Source of the DNA: Algoriphagus sp.
GTDB lineage: Bacteria > Bacteroidota > Bacteroidia > Cytophagales > Cyclobacteriaceae
DNA: 64,000 nt
NCBI RefSeq assembly: GCF_013373065.1
Contig: NZ_JABXIN010000015.1
Span: 1 to 64,000, forward strand
Direction: 5' to 3'
Under the pieces are notes generated by a model. That model saw nothing but the letters and a program-made list of their open reading frames with translations, searched no databases and was not told the DNA's origin. This document shows positions 8,083 through 16,171 of the stretch, in pieces; within the stretch, counting starts at the first letter, position 1, and every line of letters begins with the position of its first letter. A program made the translations under genes and the position numbers.

Positions 8083-9126
8083 TCATTTCTTAAGGATTAA
8101 AAACTTGGAATCCATCACATTTCCCAAAAACAAATAATCGCCAAAAGGAATGGCTACGGAAGTAGCTGAAAGTGTCTTGCCATCATCTAACCAAATAGAT
8201 TCAGTGTTGGATTCACCTGCTTGGTAGGAGATTTTCAAAATCTCGGATGGAGCATATTCCTTTTTCCCTGCAGCATAGGCAGAAAATGTCATTAGATTAG
8301 GGTGAGCACCAGTCCAAATTTCCCCATTTTTATCCAATTCCAAATTATCGACTCCAGTCCCTACCGGAATATCTTCTATCTGTTCCAAATCACCATTTTC
8401 TAGGATGTCAAAAATCCGAATCAAAAATCCTCTGGAAGAAGCGACGAAAAGTTTTTCCCCAGAAGAATTCATTACAAGTCCATTTGGGTAAGCCATTTTA
8501 TCAGCTACAATTCGAAAGGAATTCCCATCGAAATAACCCACGTTTGCAGCCGCTACTCCCAAATAGTTCTCGGCAAATACTCCCAATTTTGAGGTATTGC
8601 CATGATCATTGGAGTAGTAAAATTGATCTTTTCCTACTAAGACCAAGTCATTGGGGGATATGAGGAGTGGGTCTCGCAAGCTTCGGTCGTATTCTACTTT
8701 TCCATCCTGAATCAAAAATAATTCGATGGAATGCTTGCCTTCCACATGGTTGATGACAGCCAATTGATATTGATTTGGCCCCAATTCTAAAAGACTGATA
8801 CCATGTGGAAAAAGCGTCAAATCATCAGGCAAGGCAATCCGTTGGGTCTCGAAGGGAGTTTTTGTCAAATCCATCCAATAGAGCCCATGAAGGCCTTTTT
8901 CTCCAGCCCGTCTTTTGGCCCGATCATCCACAGAAAGAATCAAAAAACTGTCCTTTCTTGCTAAGGCCATATCTTCTACCCCGGGAAGTTGAACCGTTTG
9001 AAATATCTCTCCAAAACTATGATTGGGTTCGATTTTTCGAAAAAACCCTGTGGATGAAAAAGTGTGGAAGACAAATGCAATCAATCCTAAAATCAGGATT
9101 AGAAAAATTAGGGCAATCTTCTTCAT
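8083..9126 (-). CDS. Paraoxonase/arylesterase-family lactonase (membrane-anchored or secreted)
   Basis: A 347-residue six-bladed-propeller hydrolase that aligns along its length with animal paraoxonases. The equivalents of the PON1 catalytic-calcium ligands are all visible: Glu51 (PGVEDM), Asn159 (SPNDLV), Asn215 (YPNGLV), Asp260 and Asn261 (VDNLEL). So are the two mechanistic histidines, His108 (FPHGIS) and His127 (INHVEGKHS). An N-terminal hydrophobic segment (residues 4-20) acts as signal anchor, as in PON1. The likely activity is calcium-dependent lactone or ester hydrolysis in the periplasm or outside. The ATG at 9126 is chosen because it opens directly on MKKIALIF; a start at 9153 would put nine polar residues ahead. 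Confidence 0.85.
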   Translation of the reverse strand: MKKIALIFLILILGLIAFVFHTFSSTGFFRKIEPNHSFGEIFQTVQLPGVEDMALARKDSFLILSVDDRAKRRAGEKGLHGLYWMDLTKTPFETQRIALPDDLTLFPHGISLLELGPNQYQLAVINHVEGKHSIELFLIQDGKVEYDRSLRDPLLISPNDLVLVGKDQFYYSNDHGNTSKLGVFAENYLGVAAANVGYFDGNSFRIVADKMAYPNGLVMNSSGEKLFVASSRGFLIRIFDILENGDLEQIEDIPVGTGVDNLELDKNGEIWTGAHPNLMTFSAYAAGKKEYAPSEILKISYQAGESNTESIWLDDGKTLSATSVAIPFGDYLFLGNVMDSKFLILKK

Positions 9127-9201
9127 GCTGTTTGATAGTTTTGGATAAGACAATATACTTTATTCTAATGTCCGAAATCAAAAGCTGGGATAAAAAGTAG
9201 A

Positions 9202-9225
9202 AAGGCGTGGAATTTTCCACGCCTT
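9202..9225 (-). terminator. Hairpin terminator after the DUF2807 gene
   Basis: A perfect 9-bp stem AAGGCGTGG/CCACGCCTT with a 6-nt loop lies 28 bp past the stop of the DUF2807 gene. On the minus strand it is followed by CTACTTTTT, so it probably ends that transcript before the paraoxonase gene. Confidence 0.65.
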
Positions 9226-9253
9226 CATTGGTTTAGCTTTCTTTATTTTCTTA

Positions 9254-9907
9254 TCAGTTTTCATTGATGACTTTGGCTGCATCCTCTGTTTTCACGTTAA
9301 TGGTTGGGTTTCCTTTGTAACTAATTTTTGAACCATCAGTGGCTTTTCCCTGTAGGTGATCGATTACAGAAATTTCTAATTTGGATGCATCTTCGGACTT
9401 TAGATTCACTGTGTTTGCAAGAAATTCGTAGCCAAAAACCTTACTGGCATCTGTCATATCGATATTCAGAACAGCTGCATTTCCCATTAGGTAAATTTCA
9501 GCAGCATCATGCATTTCTATCGTAACCTCATCAGACATTAAGAAAAGTTCTCCGTCTACGGCATCATCAAATCTCAATTTTTTCAGATCAGGAATCTGAA
9601 TATCGACAATGAAAGTGGAACTCCTGTAGGATCCATTTTTAAGGTCAATTCGCAAGGTGTTGTCCTCAACCAGTGTGATTAAATTTTCGGTCAGATTTGA
9701 GTTAGTTGTGACAGATACTTGCTGCACTGGACCTTGGGTAATATTGACGGTCATATGATCTTCGGCAATGATATTTTGGAAAGAACTTAAGTCTCTTTCG
9801 ATAGTTATCAAGTCATTTGATCCTCTGTAGTCTTCTGTCAAGTCGCAACTGGCTAGAAGGAAAAGGCTAAGTAAGATTAAGCTGTTTTTCAAGGTGTAGT
9901 TTTTCAT
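9254..9907 (-). CDS. Head GIN-domain (DUF2807) lipoprotein
   Basis: A 217-residue lipoprotein with the signal MKNYTLKNSLILLSLFLLAS and lipobox Cys21. The body is a right-handed beta-helix-like DUF2807 (head GIN) domain. It starts with RDLSSFQNIIAEDHMTVNITQGPVQ, which matches the usual opening pattern, and continues with short repeated strands rich in Asp, Ala and Ser (LKSEDASKLEISV, KTEDAAKVI). The biochemical role of the family is unknown; it is common on Bacteroidota cell surfaces. It lies 21 bp downstream of a surface-repeat gene on the same strand and is probably part of the sigma/FecR-led group. Confidence 0.85.
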   Translation of the reverse strand: MKNYTLKNSLILLSLFLLASCDLTEDYRGSNDLITIERDLSSFQNIIAEDHMTVNITQGPVQQVSVTTNSNLTENLITLVEDNTLRIDLKNGSYRSSTFIVDIQIPDLKKLRFDDAVDGELFLMSDEVTIEMHDAAEIYLMGNAAVLNIDMTDASKVFGYEFLANTVNLKSEDASKLEISVIDHLQGKATDGSKISYKGNPTINVKTEDAAKVINEN

Positions 9908-9928
9908 AGTTTTTGGAGTTTAGTTTTA

Positions 9929-11068
9929 TTAGAAGAATCGGATACCGGCTTTCATTCCATACCAGAATTGACTGCCAATATTTCCATTGTCATATGTGCG
10001 CTCATGCTGGATTTTGGGATTTCCATAGGCAAAGAGCTTGGGATGGTTTTCTATACCAGTTTCGAATACCCGGAAATTCATAGTAGGGCCACCGAAAACA
10101 GCGATTTTAGGATTGATTTGATATTCGAAACCTAGATAAAATCTATTGACTAGGTTCAGGTCTACCAACTCTCCTTTGCTCACTTGTTCGGAGGTCGCTT
10201 CAATATTCAGGTAAGTCTTTTTTCCAAGCCTTGGCGATGTACCTATACCATATCCAAATGACCAGGTGACTTTATCCTCAATTTCTGGTCGAATACCTGC
10301 AATCAGGATGTTGTAGAAAGGCCTAACCCCCGTTCGCCAGGCAATATTGAATGGCATGACTTCATTGGTGCTCAGCTCCAGCGTGTGATATCCGGATTTA
10401 ACCACACTCAACAGGCCGATAGGTATTCCAGAAATACTATCGGAATAATTAAAAAGGCCAATTTGAACCCCATTCACCTTTCTGGCAAAGTTGAGGACTC
10501 CACTGATCTGAGTTCCATTCACATCGCCGATGGAAAAGTTACTTACTCCTGCAAGTTGGGTTCCTTTTAGGTTTCCAACGGCGAAGTTCATAACTCCGGC
10601 TCCTTGAAACCCTTTTACACTTTTTGTGGTGAAATTCAGAACCCCGGCAATTTGGGCTCCATCTACATTTCCAGTTGTGAAATTGGTAACGCCTGCTGCC
10701 TGAAAGCCATTAACAGAATCCAAGTTTGAGTTGATTACCCCAGCGAATTGCGCTCCTTTTACTTTTCCATTTACCTGATTAAAGACTCCAGCAAACTGAG
10801 CATAACGTGCATCGCTGCGATTGATGTTGAATAATCCGGCAATTTCCAGTTTATTGGTCCCCGCAGAAAATCCTCCCAATACATTGATGGAGTAGTCATT
10901 GATAGTGACTCCCGAATTGACCCCATTTGTTCCAACAAATGGAACAATTGAAATCTGAAAATCTTGGTGGAAATACATCCTAGAGTTTTCTTCCTTTTCT
11001 GTTTGGGCTTGAAGAGTATTCAAGGTGAAGAGGAAGAATACTGCAAAAATCCGATTTAAATTTTTCAT
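9929..11068 (-). CDS. LA_2272-like surface-repeat beta-barrel protein
   Basis: A 379-residue exported protein with a signal peptide ending near LQAQ (residues 1-22). Residues about 100-240 hold at least seven degenerate units of about 20 residues with the pattern V-x-G-x-Q-x-A-G-V-x-N, for example VKGAQFAGVIN, VNGFQAAGVTN and VDGAQIAGVLN. A segment rich in alternating strands follows, with WSFGYGIGTSPRLGKKTYL, and the protein ends in AGIRFF. A C-terminal Phe after alternating residues fits an outer-membrane beta-barrel signal. The whole region parallels the second half of the upstream STN protein, so the two are paralogues. Function unknown. The ATG at 11068 is used because it opens on the signal peptide; the frame extends to 11098. 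Confidence 0.75.
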   Translation of the reverse strand: MKNLNRIFAVFFLFTLNTLQAQTEKEENSRMYFHQDFQISIVPFVGTNGVNSGVTINDYSINVLGGFSAGTNKLEIAGLFNINRSDARYAQFAGVFNQVNGKVKGAQFAGVINSNLDSVNGFQAAGVTNFTTGNVDGAQIAGVLNFTTKSVKGFQGAGVMNFAVGNLKGTQLAGVSNFSIGDVNGTQISGVLNFARKVNGVQIGLFNYSDSISGIPIGLLSVVKSGYHTLELSTNEVMPFNIAWRTGVRPFYNILIAGIRPEIEDKVTWSFGYGIGTSPRLGKKTYLNIEATSEQVSKGELVDLNLVNRFYLGFEYQINPKIAVFGGPTMNFRVFETGIENHPKLFAYGNPKIQHERTYDNGNIGSQFWYGMKAGIRFF

Positions 11069-11110
11069 TGGTTTAGTTTTTTTTCGCTTATATGACAAGA
11101 GAAAAAGATC

Positions 11111-11120
11111 TTACCCCTAT
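11111..11120 (-). promoter_or_regulatory. ATAGGGGTAA motif upstream of the surface-repeat gene
   Basis: On the minus strand ATAGGGGTAA followed by GATCTTTTTC lies about 45 bp upstream of the surface-repeat start codon. The same decamer followed by AAGAGCTTTTG lies upstream of the sigma factor gene. The pair may be recognised by the locus's own ECF sigma factor; this is inference. Confidence 0.4.
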
Positions 11121-11168
11121 GAGAGATTTAATTTTTTTTGAAAAAAGTTAAAAAATAGCCTTAGGTGC

Positions 11169-12824
11169 TTAAAAAAAGCGGATTCCAGCTCTAAATCCCC
11201 ACCAAATTTCTTGTCCCAGATTTAGGTTTTCAAAGCTTTTTCTTCCAAAAACCCTTGGGCTGAAATAGCTAAACGTTTCCGGATGATCATCATAGCTAGT
11301 GTCAAAAATCCGAATATTGAAAGAAGGTCCTCCGTAGAGTGCTACTCCTTTGGCCAATTGATAGTCTAATCCTAAATAAGCGCGATTGATAAGATTGGTA
11401 GCAAGTACATTCCCTTTATTCATTTGGGAAGTATTCAATTCGAAGTTGAGATAGGTTTTTTTTCCTAGCCTAGGAGAGGTGCCAATTCCATATCCGAATG
11501 ACCAAGTAATGGAGTCAGCCTTTTCTGGACGGATCCCTGCAGAAAGAATATTATAGAATCCTCTCGTACCAGTTCGCAAACCAATATTGATTGGGTAAAT
11601 CTCATCTGCCCCAATCTCCAGGGTATGATATCCTTTTCTTACAAAACTTAATAATCCTATGGAGGCACCGTTAACACTGTCTGCATAATTGAATAGGCCG
11701 AATTGAAACCCTTCTACATAGCCGCCTGCAATATTCCCGATAATTCCGGTCTGCACCCCCTCCACATTTTTATGGGTGTAGTTTATTAAAGCCGAAGCCT
11801 GAAAGCCATTCATATTTCCTCCAGAGATATTCAACAATGGAGAAATTTGAACTCCCTCTACACTCCGAAGTGCAAAATTGATTAAACCTGCTCCTTGAAA
11901 TCCTGATAAAGAATCCAGGTCTATATTGGCTAATCCAGCTAGTTGAACCCCTTGTACGTTTCCTCCTACTTGATTAAAAAGCCCTGCCGCCTGAACACCA
12001 CTGACCTTCCCTCGGTCCAAATTAAAAAGTCCTCCCAACTCGAGTTTATTGGTCCCGGCTGAGTAGCCTCCGAATAGGTTAATGGAATAATCATTCACTA
12101 CGCTTCCGGAGAGTTTTTGATTGGTTCCGACAAAAGGGACTACTGAAAACTGGAATTTTCGAGCAAGTGTATCCCTTATGTTTTTACTGTTTTTGACTCC
12201 CATCGACTCTTTTGCCCATTGGAGGAAATCTTTCATGGGTTTAGTCAATGTCTCAGCGGTCTCTTGCGTCAGAAAAAATCTTTTAAAAGAAGATTTCTCT
12301 TGATCCACCAAAAGTGTATCCACATATCTCTCTTGGTTGATAATCAATTCGAAATTCTCATTTGTAGGATTTTTTACAGAAATCTCAAAGAATCCAAATT
12401 CATCAGATGTGGAAGATTTGAGTGTGATAGGATCGTAAACCGTAGCATTTCGTATTCTTTCACCAGAATTTTCATCAACTAGGTATCCACTGACCGTGAT
12501 TTCTTTATCTGAAGGAGGAGCTGGTGAAAGGATAATGTAATTTCCCTTTTGTTTATATCTGATTCTTCCTTGGAAGACTTCTTCAAGAATTTCCCTGCAT
12601 GACTTGTCGTTAAATTCTCCTGTAATTCTTTGGCTTATATCAATAGCTGAAGGACTGTATGAAAAAACTCCTCCTATCTCTTGGGAAAGTCTATTTAGAA
12701 AGTCGTCCAAACGCTCATTTTCTGCTTTTACAGTTACTTCTCTTTCCAGAAGTCTAGTGTCCTCACTATAAGTGGTGAAGTTGATAATAAGAAAAGTGGA
12801 TATGTAGAATAGGATTTTTCCCAT
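11169..12824 (-). CDS. STN domain-bearing surface-repeat beta-barrel protein (non-TonB partner of FecR)
   Basis: A 551-residue exported protein with an unusual domain order. Residues 1-20 are a signal peptide. Residues about 28-100 are an STN (secretin/TonB N-terminal) domain, with LDDFLNRLSQEIGGVFSYS and KGNYIILSP. Residues about 108-185 are a carboxypeptidase-regulatory-like beta-sandwich. Residues about 255-385 carry LA_2272-like repeats (VSGVQAAGLFN, VQGVQLAGLAN, VEGFQFGLFN). A strand-rich tail ends in RAGIRFF, a plausible outer-membrane barrel signal. No TonB plug or receptor barrel is seen. It starts 10 bp after fecR, the place where a STN-bearing TonB receptor is usually found, so it may be the outer-membrane signal input of the sigma/FecR switch. 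Its tail is paralogous to the next gene downstream. Confidence 0.78.
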   Translation of the reverse strand: MGKILFYISTFLIINFTTYSEDTRLLEREVTVKAENERLDDFLNRLSQEIGGVFSYSPSAIDISQRITGEFNDKSCREILEEVFQGRIRYKQKGNYIILSPAPPSDKEITVSGYLVDENSGERIRNATVYDPITLKSSTSDEFGFFEISVKNPTNENFELIINQERYVDTLLVDQEKSSFKRFFLTQETAETLTKPMKDFLQWAKESMGVKNSKNIRDTLARKFQFSVVPFVGTNQKLSGSVVNDYSINLFGGYSAGTNKLELGGLFNLDRGKVSGVQAAGLFNQVGGNVQGVQLAGLANIDLDSLSGFQGAGLINFALRSVEGVQISPLLNISGGNMNGFQASALINYTHKNVEGVQTGIIGNIAGGYVEGFQFGLFNYADSVNGASIGLLSFVRKGYHTLEIGADEIYPINIGLRTGTRGFYNILSAGIRPEKADSITWSFGYGIGTSPRLGKKTYLNFELNTSQMNKGNVLATNLINRAYLGLDYQLAKGVALYGGPSFNIRIFDTSYDDHPETFSYFSPRVFGRKSFENLNLGQEIWWGFRAGIRFF

Positions 12825-12834
12825 CGATCATGGT

Positions 12835-13809
12835 CTAATAGCACCCCTCACCTGAAAGTGTGATTCCTTCTTCTGTTTGGATTATTCCCAAACCAAGAGT
12901 TTCGGAAATAATAGAGACAATATCTTCCAATTTTTCATCTTCAAAATTCACGGTTAACGTACAATTTGCGATATCTCCTTCAAGGAAAATTGGGACTTGA
13001 TATACTTCACTTAGCTGTGAGACTATAGTCTCGAGGGTTTGGCCTTGAAATGTGAATACTTTTGATTGATAAGCAGTGACATTACGGTCTGCCAAGTCGA
13101 TCTGGAATTCACTGGTAGTTTTATTGTAAATAGCCCTTTCTCCTGCTTGGATGTTTATTGCTTCTTGACCTAATTTGTAGATACGAACCTCTCCGGAAAT
13201 AACGGATACTTCGACTTTGGAGCTCTGGGGATAGGCTTTCACATTGAATTCCGTTCCTATGTCCTCAATGATAAGTTCTTCTACTTTGACCTGCCAGTTT
13301 ACTTTTTTGTCTTCAGGAATGGATATTAGTGCTTCCCCGATTAGTTCTATGACTCCTGTATTTTTCCGCTTGTTGTAAGTTACTTTCGATTCTGAATCAC
13401 GGTTTAGGGCAAGAGTGGTCTGATCTGGTAAGGTGTGAATTTGTACTTCTGTTTCACTCGTATAGTTAAACTCTGCTTTTGAACCTATCTGCTGATAGAA
13501 AAGGTAGGAAAGAGCTGCTATGAGTATCAATCCTGCTGCAACTTTCCAAAAGCCGATAAATGCTGTTCCTCCTTTAGGTTTGGTTTCTATTCTAGCTGAA
13601 ACCTTTTTCCAAGCTTCTTTAGAGTCGAATTTTTCATCTACAGCGAATTTTGCTCGCTGAAAAATTTCCAAGGCATCAGCTACGTACTTTTCATTTTCTT
13701 CGGATTGAGAACGCCATTTTTCAAGCTGTTTAATTTCAGCTTGATTGCATTCATCCGTAATGAATTTTGCAATAAGGGTCTCTATTTCAAATTCTTCTTT
13801 TTCGCTCAT
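12835..13809 (-). CDS. FecR-family anti-sigma factor
   Basis: A 324-residue anti-sigma factor. The N-terminal cytoplasmic part (residues 1-80) should bind the sigma factor. One membrane helix (about 87-105, VAAGLILIAALSYLFYQQI) follows, then a periplasmic FecR domain (HTLPDQTTLALNRDSESKV, VISGEVRIY). A DUF4974-like tail (VFTFQGQTLETIVSQLSEVY) closes the protein and resembles an STN fold. In this family a signal from the outer membrane releases or activates the sigma factor. Its start overlaps the sigma stop by 4 nt (ATGA), so the two are translationally coupled, and the STN barrel gene follows after 10 bp. Confidence 0.92.
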   Translation of the reverse strand: MSEKEEFEIETLIAKFITDECNQAEIKQLEKWRSQSEENEKYVADALEIFQRAKFAVDEKFDSKEAWKKVSARIETKPKGGTAFIGFWKVAAGLILIAALSYLFYQQIGSKAEFNYTSETEVQIHTLPDQTTLALNRDSESKVTYNKRKNTGVIELIGEALISIPEDKKVNWQVKVEELIIEDIGTEFNVKAYPQSSKVEVSVISGEVRIYKLGQEAINIQAGERAIYNKTTSEFQIDLADRNVTAYQSKVFTFQGQTLETIVSQLSEVYQVPIFLEGDIANCTLTVNFEDEKLEDIVSIISETLGLGIIQTEEGITLSGEGCY

Positions 13810-14387
13810 GGATCAAGAAAATTTTTCAATAGCAAAAGGATTAAAGGAAGGTATTCTTTGAGTTCCTGACGCATTATTTTCAATGCTTTCCCCATTTGAT
13901 TTTCTACCGTTTTGACAGAAATATTGAGTTGATCCGCAATTTCCTTGTATTTCAAATCCTCAAATCGGCTTAGAGAAAATACTAACCTGCACTGTTCAGG
14001 TAATTTCTGCATGGCCTGTTTGATTTTCTCCTCTAGCTCGCCACGGATAGCCATAGAATCAGAGGACTGTTCCATTCCGTCGCCATCCATTGTGCTCCAT
14101 TTCTGGTGTTGGATTTTTACCTTTTGGTGTTTTAGCTCATTCAGACAGGAATTACGAATCACCCGATATAAATAGGCCTTGGCAGAAGTCTGAATCGAAA
14201 TCTCCTGTCGCTTTTCCCAGATCCGTACAAAGGAATTTTGAACAACTTCTTCTGCTTCTTCCCGATCGTTTAGAAAGGAAAAAGCAAACTGACAAAGAGG
14301 CTGATAATATTCATGAAATAGCATTTCCAGAGCTTTCTCGTCACCGAGTTTGATAGAATTAAAAATCTCCTGATCAATGTTTTGCAT
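13806..14387 (-). CDS. ECF RNA polymerase sigma factor (FecI-like, Bacteroidota type)
   Basis: A 193-residue ECF sigma factor with only regions 2 and 4. Region 2 contains LFHEYYQPLCQFAFSFL and EAEEVVQNSFVRIWEK; region 4 contains KLPEQCRLVFSLSRFEDLKY and the helix-turn-helix IADQLNISVKTVENQMGKAL. A hydrophobic C-terminus (LPLILLLLKNFL) is common in the Bacteroidota branch. It heads the operon with fecR and the STN barrel gene. It probably drives this locus in response to an outer-membrane cue, and a shared ATAGGGGTAA motif lies upstream of it and of the second barrel gene. Confidence 0.94.
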   Translation of the reverse strand: MQNIDQEIFNSIKLGDEKALEMLFHEYYQPLCQFAFSFLNDREEAEEVVQNSFVRIWEKRQEISIQTSAKAYLYRVIRNSCLNELKHQKVKIQHQKWSTMDGDGMEQSSDSMAIRGELEEKIKQAMQKLPEQCRLVFSLSRFEDLKYKEIADQLNISVKTVENQMGKALKIMRQELKEYLPLILLLLKNFLDP

Positions 14388-14453
14388 GAAAATGAATTAT
14401 TCCTTCAAGTTAACACATAAGGAGATTTAATTATAGGACAATCAAAAGCTCTT

Positions 14454-14463
14454 TTACCCCTAT
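14454..14463 (-). promoter_or_regulatory. ATAGGGGTAA motif upstream of the ECF sigma gene
   Basis: On the minus strand ATAGGGGTAA followed by AAGAGCTTTTG lies about 67 bp upstream of the sigma start codon. It matches the motif at 11111-11120 in sequence and in distance class. It is a candidate autoregulatory promoter element. Confidence 0.4.
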
Positions 14464-14561
14464 CTCATGAATAAAGAATTAGAAAATAAACGTCAACCCG
14501 AAATTTTATTTTTTGAATTCCCGAGTTGAAAATTTCAGTCTATGAAATTCTCCTTATGAAT

Positions 14562-15989
14562 TCAATTGAAGTTCTTAATTAGATGATAACTAAACTGAAT
14601 AATCTCCTTGTAATTTTCTTTGCTGATTTTTTCATCAATCCCATGAAATCTCTCCATGGACTTTGGATCAAGTCTAACGGGATAGAAGCGATAAACATCC
14701 TCAGAAATATCAATGAAGTAGCGGGAGTCGGTGGCTCCGCCCAAAAGTCCTGGGACTACTACTGTCTCCGGGAACATGCTTCGGATAGTTTTCTCAAGGA
14801 TTTTGTAGGATTCAGAGTCTGCTCTGGATACAGCCGGAGGGTTGGTAAGGAAACCTACCGGTTCGACTTGTACCTTATCCGAAACAATACTTTCAATATG
14901 GGCTTGGACGGATTCAATGGTTTCACCCGGAAGAATTCGAAAGTTGATGGTGGCCTCTGCGATCGTTGGGATAACATTATTTTTCACCCCGCCATCAATA
15001 ATGGTGGGAGCGGTTGTCGTATGGGCATTTAGTCCTTCTAATAGTTGCTTTTTGAACAACCAAGGGTTTGCAAAGGCTACACGAGTCATAAAGGGAAGTT
15101 CGGGGCCGAGGTATTCCAATTGTGAGTCAATCGGAGGGATTAGCTTGTAGGGCAACTGATTATTTTCCAAATCCACGATAGCTTTAGCAAGGATGCCGAT
15201 GGTATTTTCTTTGGGTGGGGCGGAACTGTGACCCCCGTTCGTTCGCACGATCAATCGAAAAGAGGCAAAACCTTTTTCTCCCAAATTAATCATAGCCACA
15301 GGTGCTGATACGCCGGGAACCATTCCCTCTGCGATATACCCTCCTTCATCAATGGTCATCGCAGCCTGAACGCCCTGTGCTTTGAGATATTCGGCTATTT
15401 TTCCTGCTCCTTTGGGACCGCCTACCTCTTCATCATGTCCAGAAGCAATATAGATGGTTCGGGTTGGCTGAAAATTTTCTTTTAGGAGCATTTCGATTGC
15501 TTCCATTACGGCAATCAAGGTGTTTTTATCATCCAATGTTCCTCTTCCAATAATGTGTGTATCGGTGATTTTTCCCTCAAATGGTCCAGCTTCCCATTGT
15601 TCTAGGGTAGGTTCATCGACAGGAACTACATCCTGATGGGACATGAGAATAATGGGTTTCAAAGATGCATCGGATCCCTGCCATTTGTACAAAAGGCTGT
15701 AGGTGTTGATTTTTTCGAGGCTGAGGTTTTGGTGGATAAGAGGAAATGTTTCTTCCAGAAATCGATGAAAACCAAAAAATTCAGCAGAATCTGGAATGGC
15801 ATCTTCATTGAATGAAATGGTTTTGAATTGGATGGCTTTGGAAAGGTTTTCATAAACCTGATCCGAAATAGCTACTTGCGGTAGCGGGTCCGCATCTACC
15901 TGTTTAGAAGTCATTCTAAGTGTATTAAACAAAAGAATTGCTACTAAAAGGACCAATGCTACTAACAGGCCTAATAGGATTTTTTTCAT
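14562..15989 (-). CDS. M20 family metallopeptidase (carboxypeptidase S-like)
   Basis: A 475-residue dizinc peptidase of the CPS1/PM20D1-like branch of M20. Metal ligands and the catalytic base are recognisable: His118 (MSHQDVVPVD), Asp153 or Asp154 (GRGTLDDKN), Glu187-Glu188 (GHDEEVGG), Asp214 (TIDEGG) and His449 (ERFHGIDE). An N-terminal membrane anchor spans residues 3-21 (ILLGLLVALVLLVAILLF). It should remove or transfer C-terminal amino acids from short peptides or N-acyl amino acids at the membrane. The start at 15989 is chosen because the anchor follows directly; the frame could begin at 16034. Confidence 0.88.
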   Translation of the reverse strand: MKKILLGLLVALVLLVAILLFNTLRMTSKQVDADPLPQVAISDQVYENLSKAIQFKTISFNEDAIPDSAEFFGFHRFLEETFPLIHQNLSLEKINTYSLLYKWQGSDASLKPIILMSHQDVVPVDEPTLEQWEAGPFEGKITDTHIIGRGTLDDKNTLIAVMEAIEMLLKENFQPTRTIYIASGHDEEVGGPKGAGKIAEYLKAQGVQAAMTIDEGGYIAEGMVPGVSAPVAMINLGEKGFASFRLIVRTNGGHSSAPPKENTIGILAKAIVDLENNQLPYKLIPPIDSQLEYLGPELPFMTRVAFANPWLFKKQLLEGLNAHTTTAPTIIDGGVKNNVIPTIAEATINFRILPGETIESVQAHIESIVSDKVQVEPVGFLTNPPAVSRADSESYKILEKTIRSMFPETVVVPGLLGGATDSRYFIDISEDVYRFYPVRLDPKSMERFHGIDEKISKENYKEIIQFSYHLIKNFN

Positions 15990-16171
15990 AGGAGAAGCGT
16001 TTACTGGGAAAATCAAGAAAGTGAAAATAGTCAAAAAAGAGTTGGTAAAAGGATCCGATCAGTTGATTTTAATATGACATTTCCCTGGAGCTCATTTAAG
16101 GATAGTTCTAGGACAAAATAAAAGTTGACCAGATCGGTTCAAACTATACGCATGATTTTATAGTGTAGCTT

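Noticed and set aside
12121..12482. Plus-strand open frames opposite the STN protein
   Set aside because: They show no family pattern and lie antisense to a well-supported coding region.
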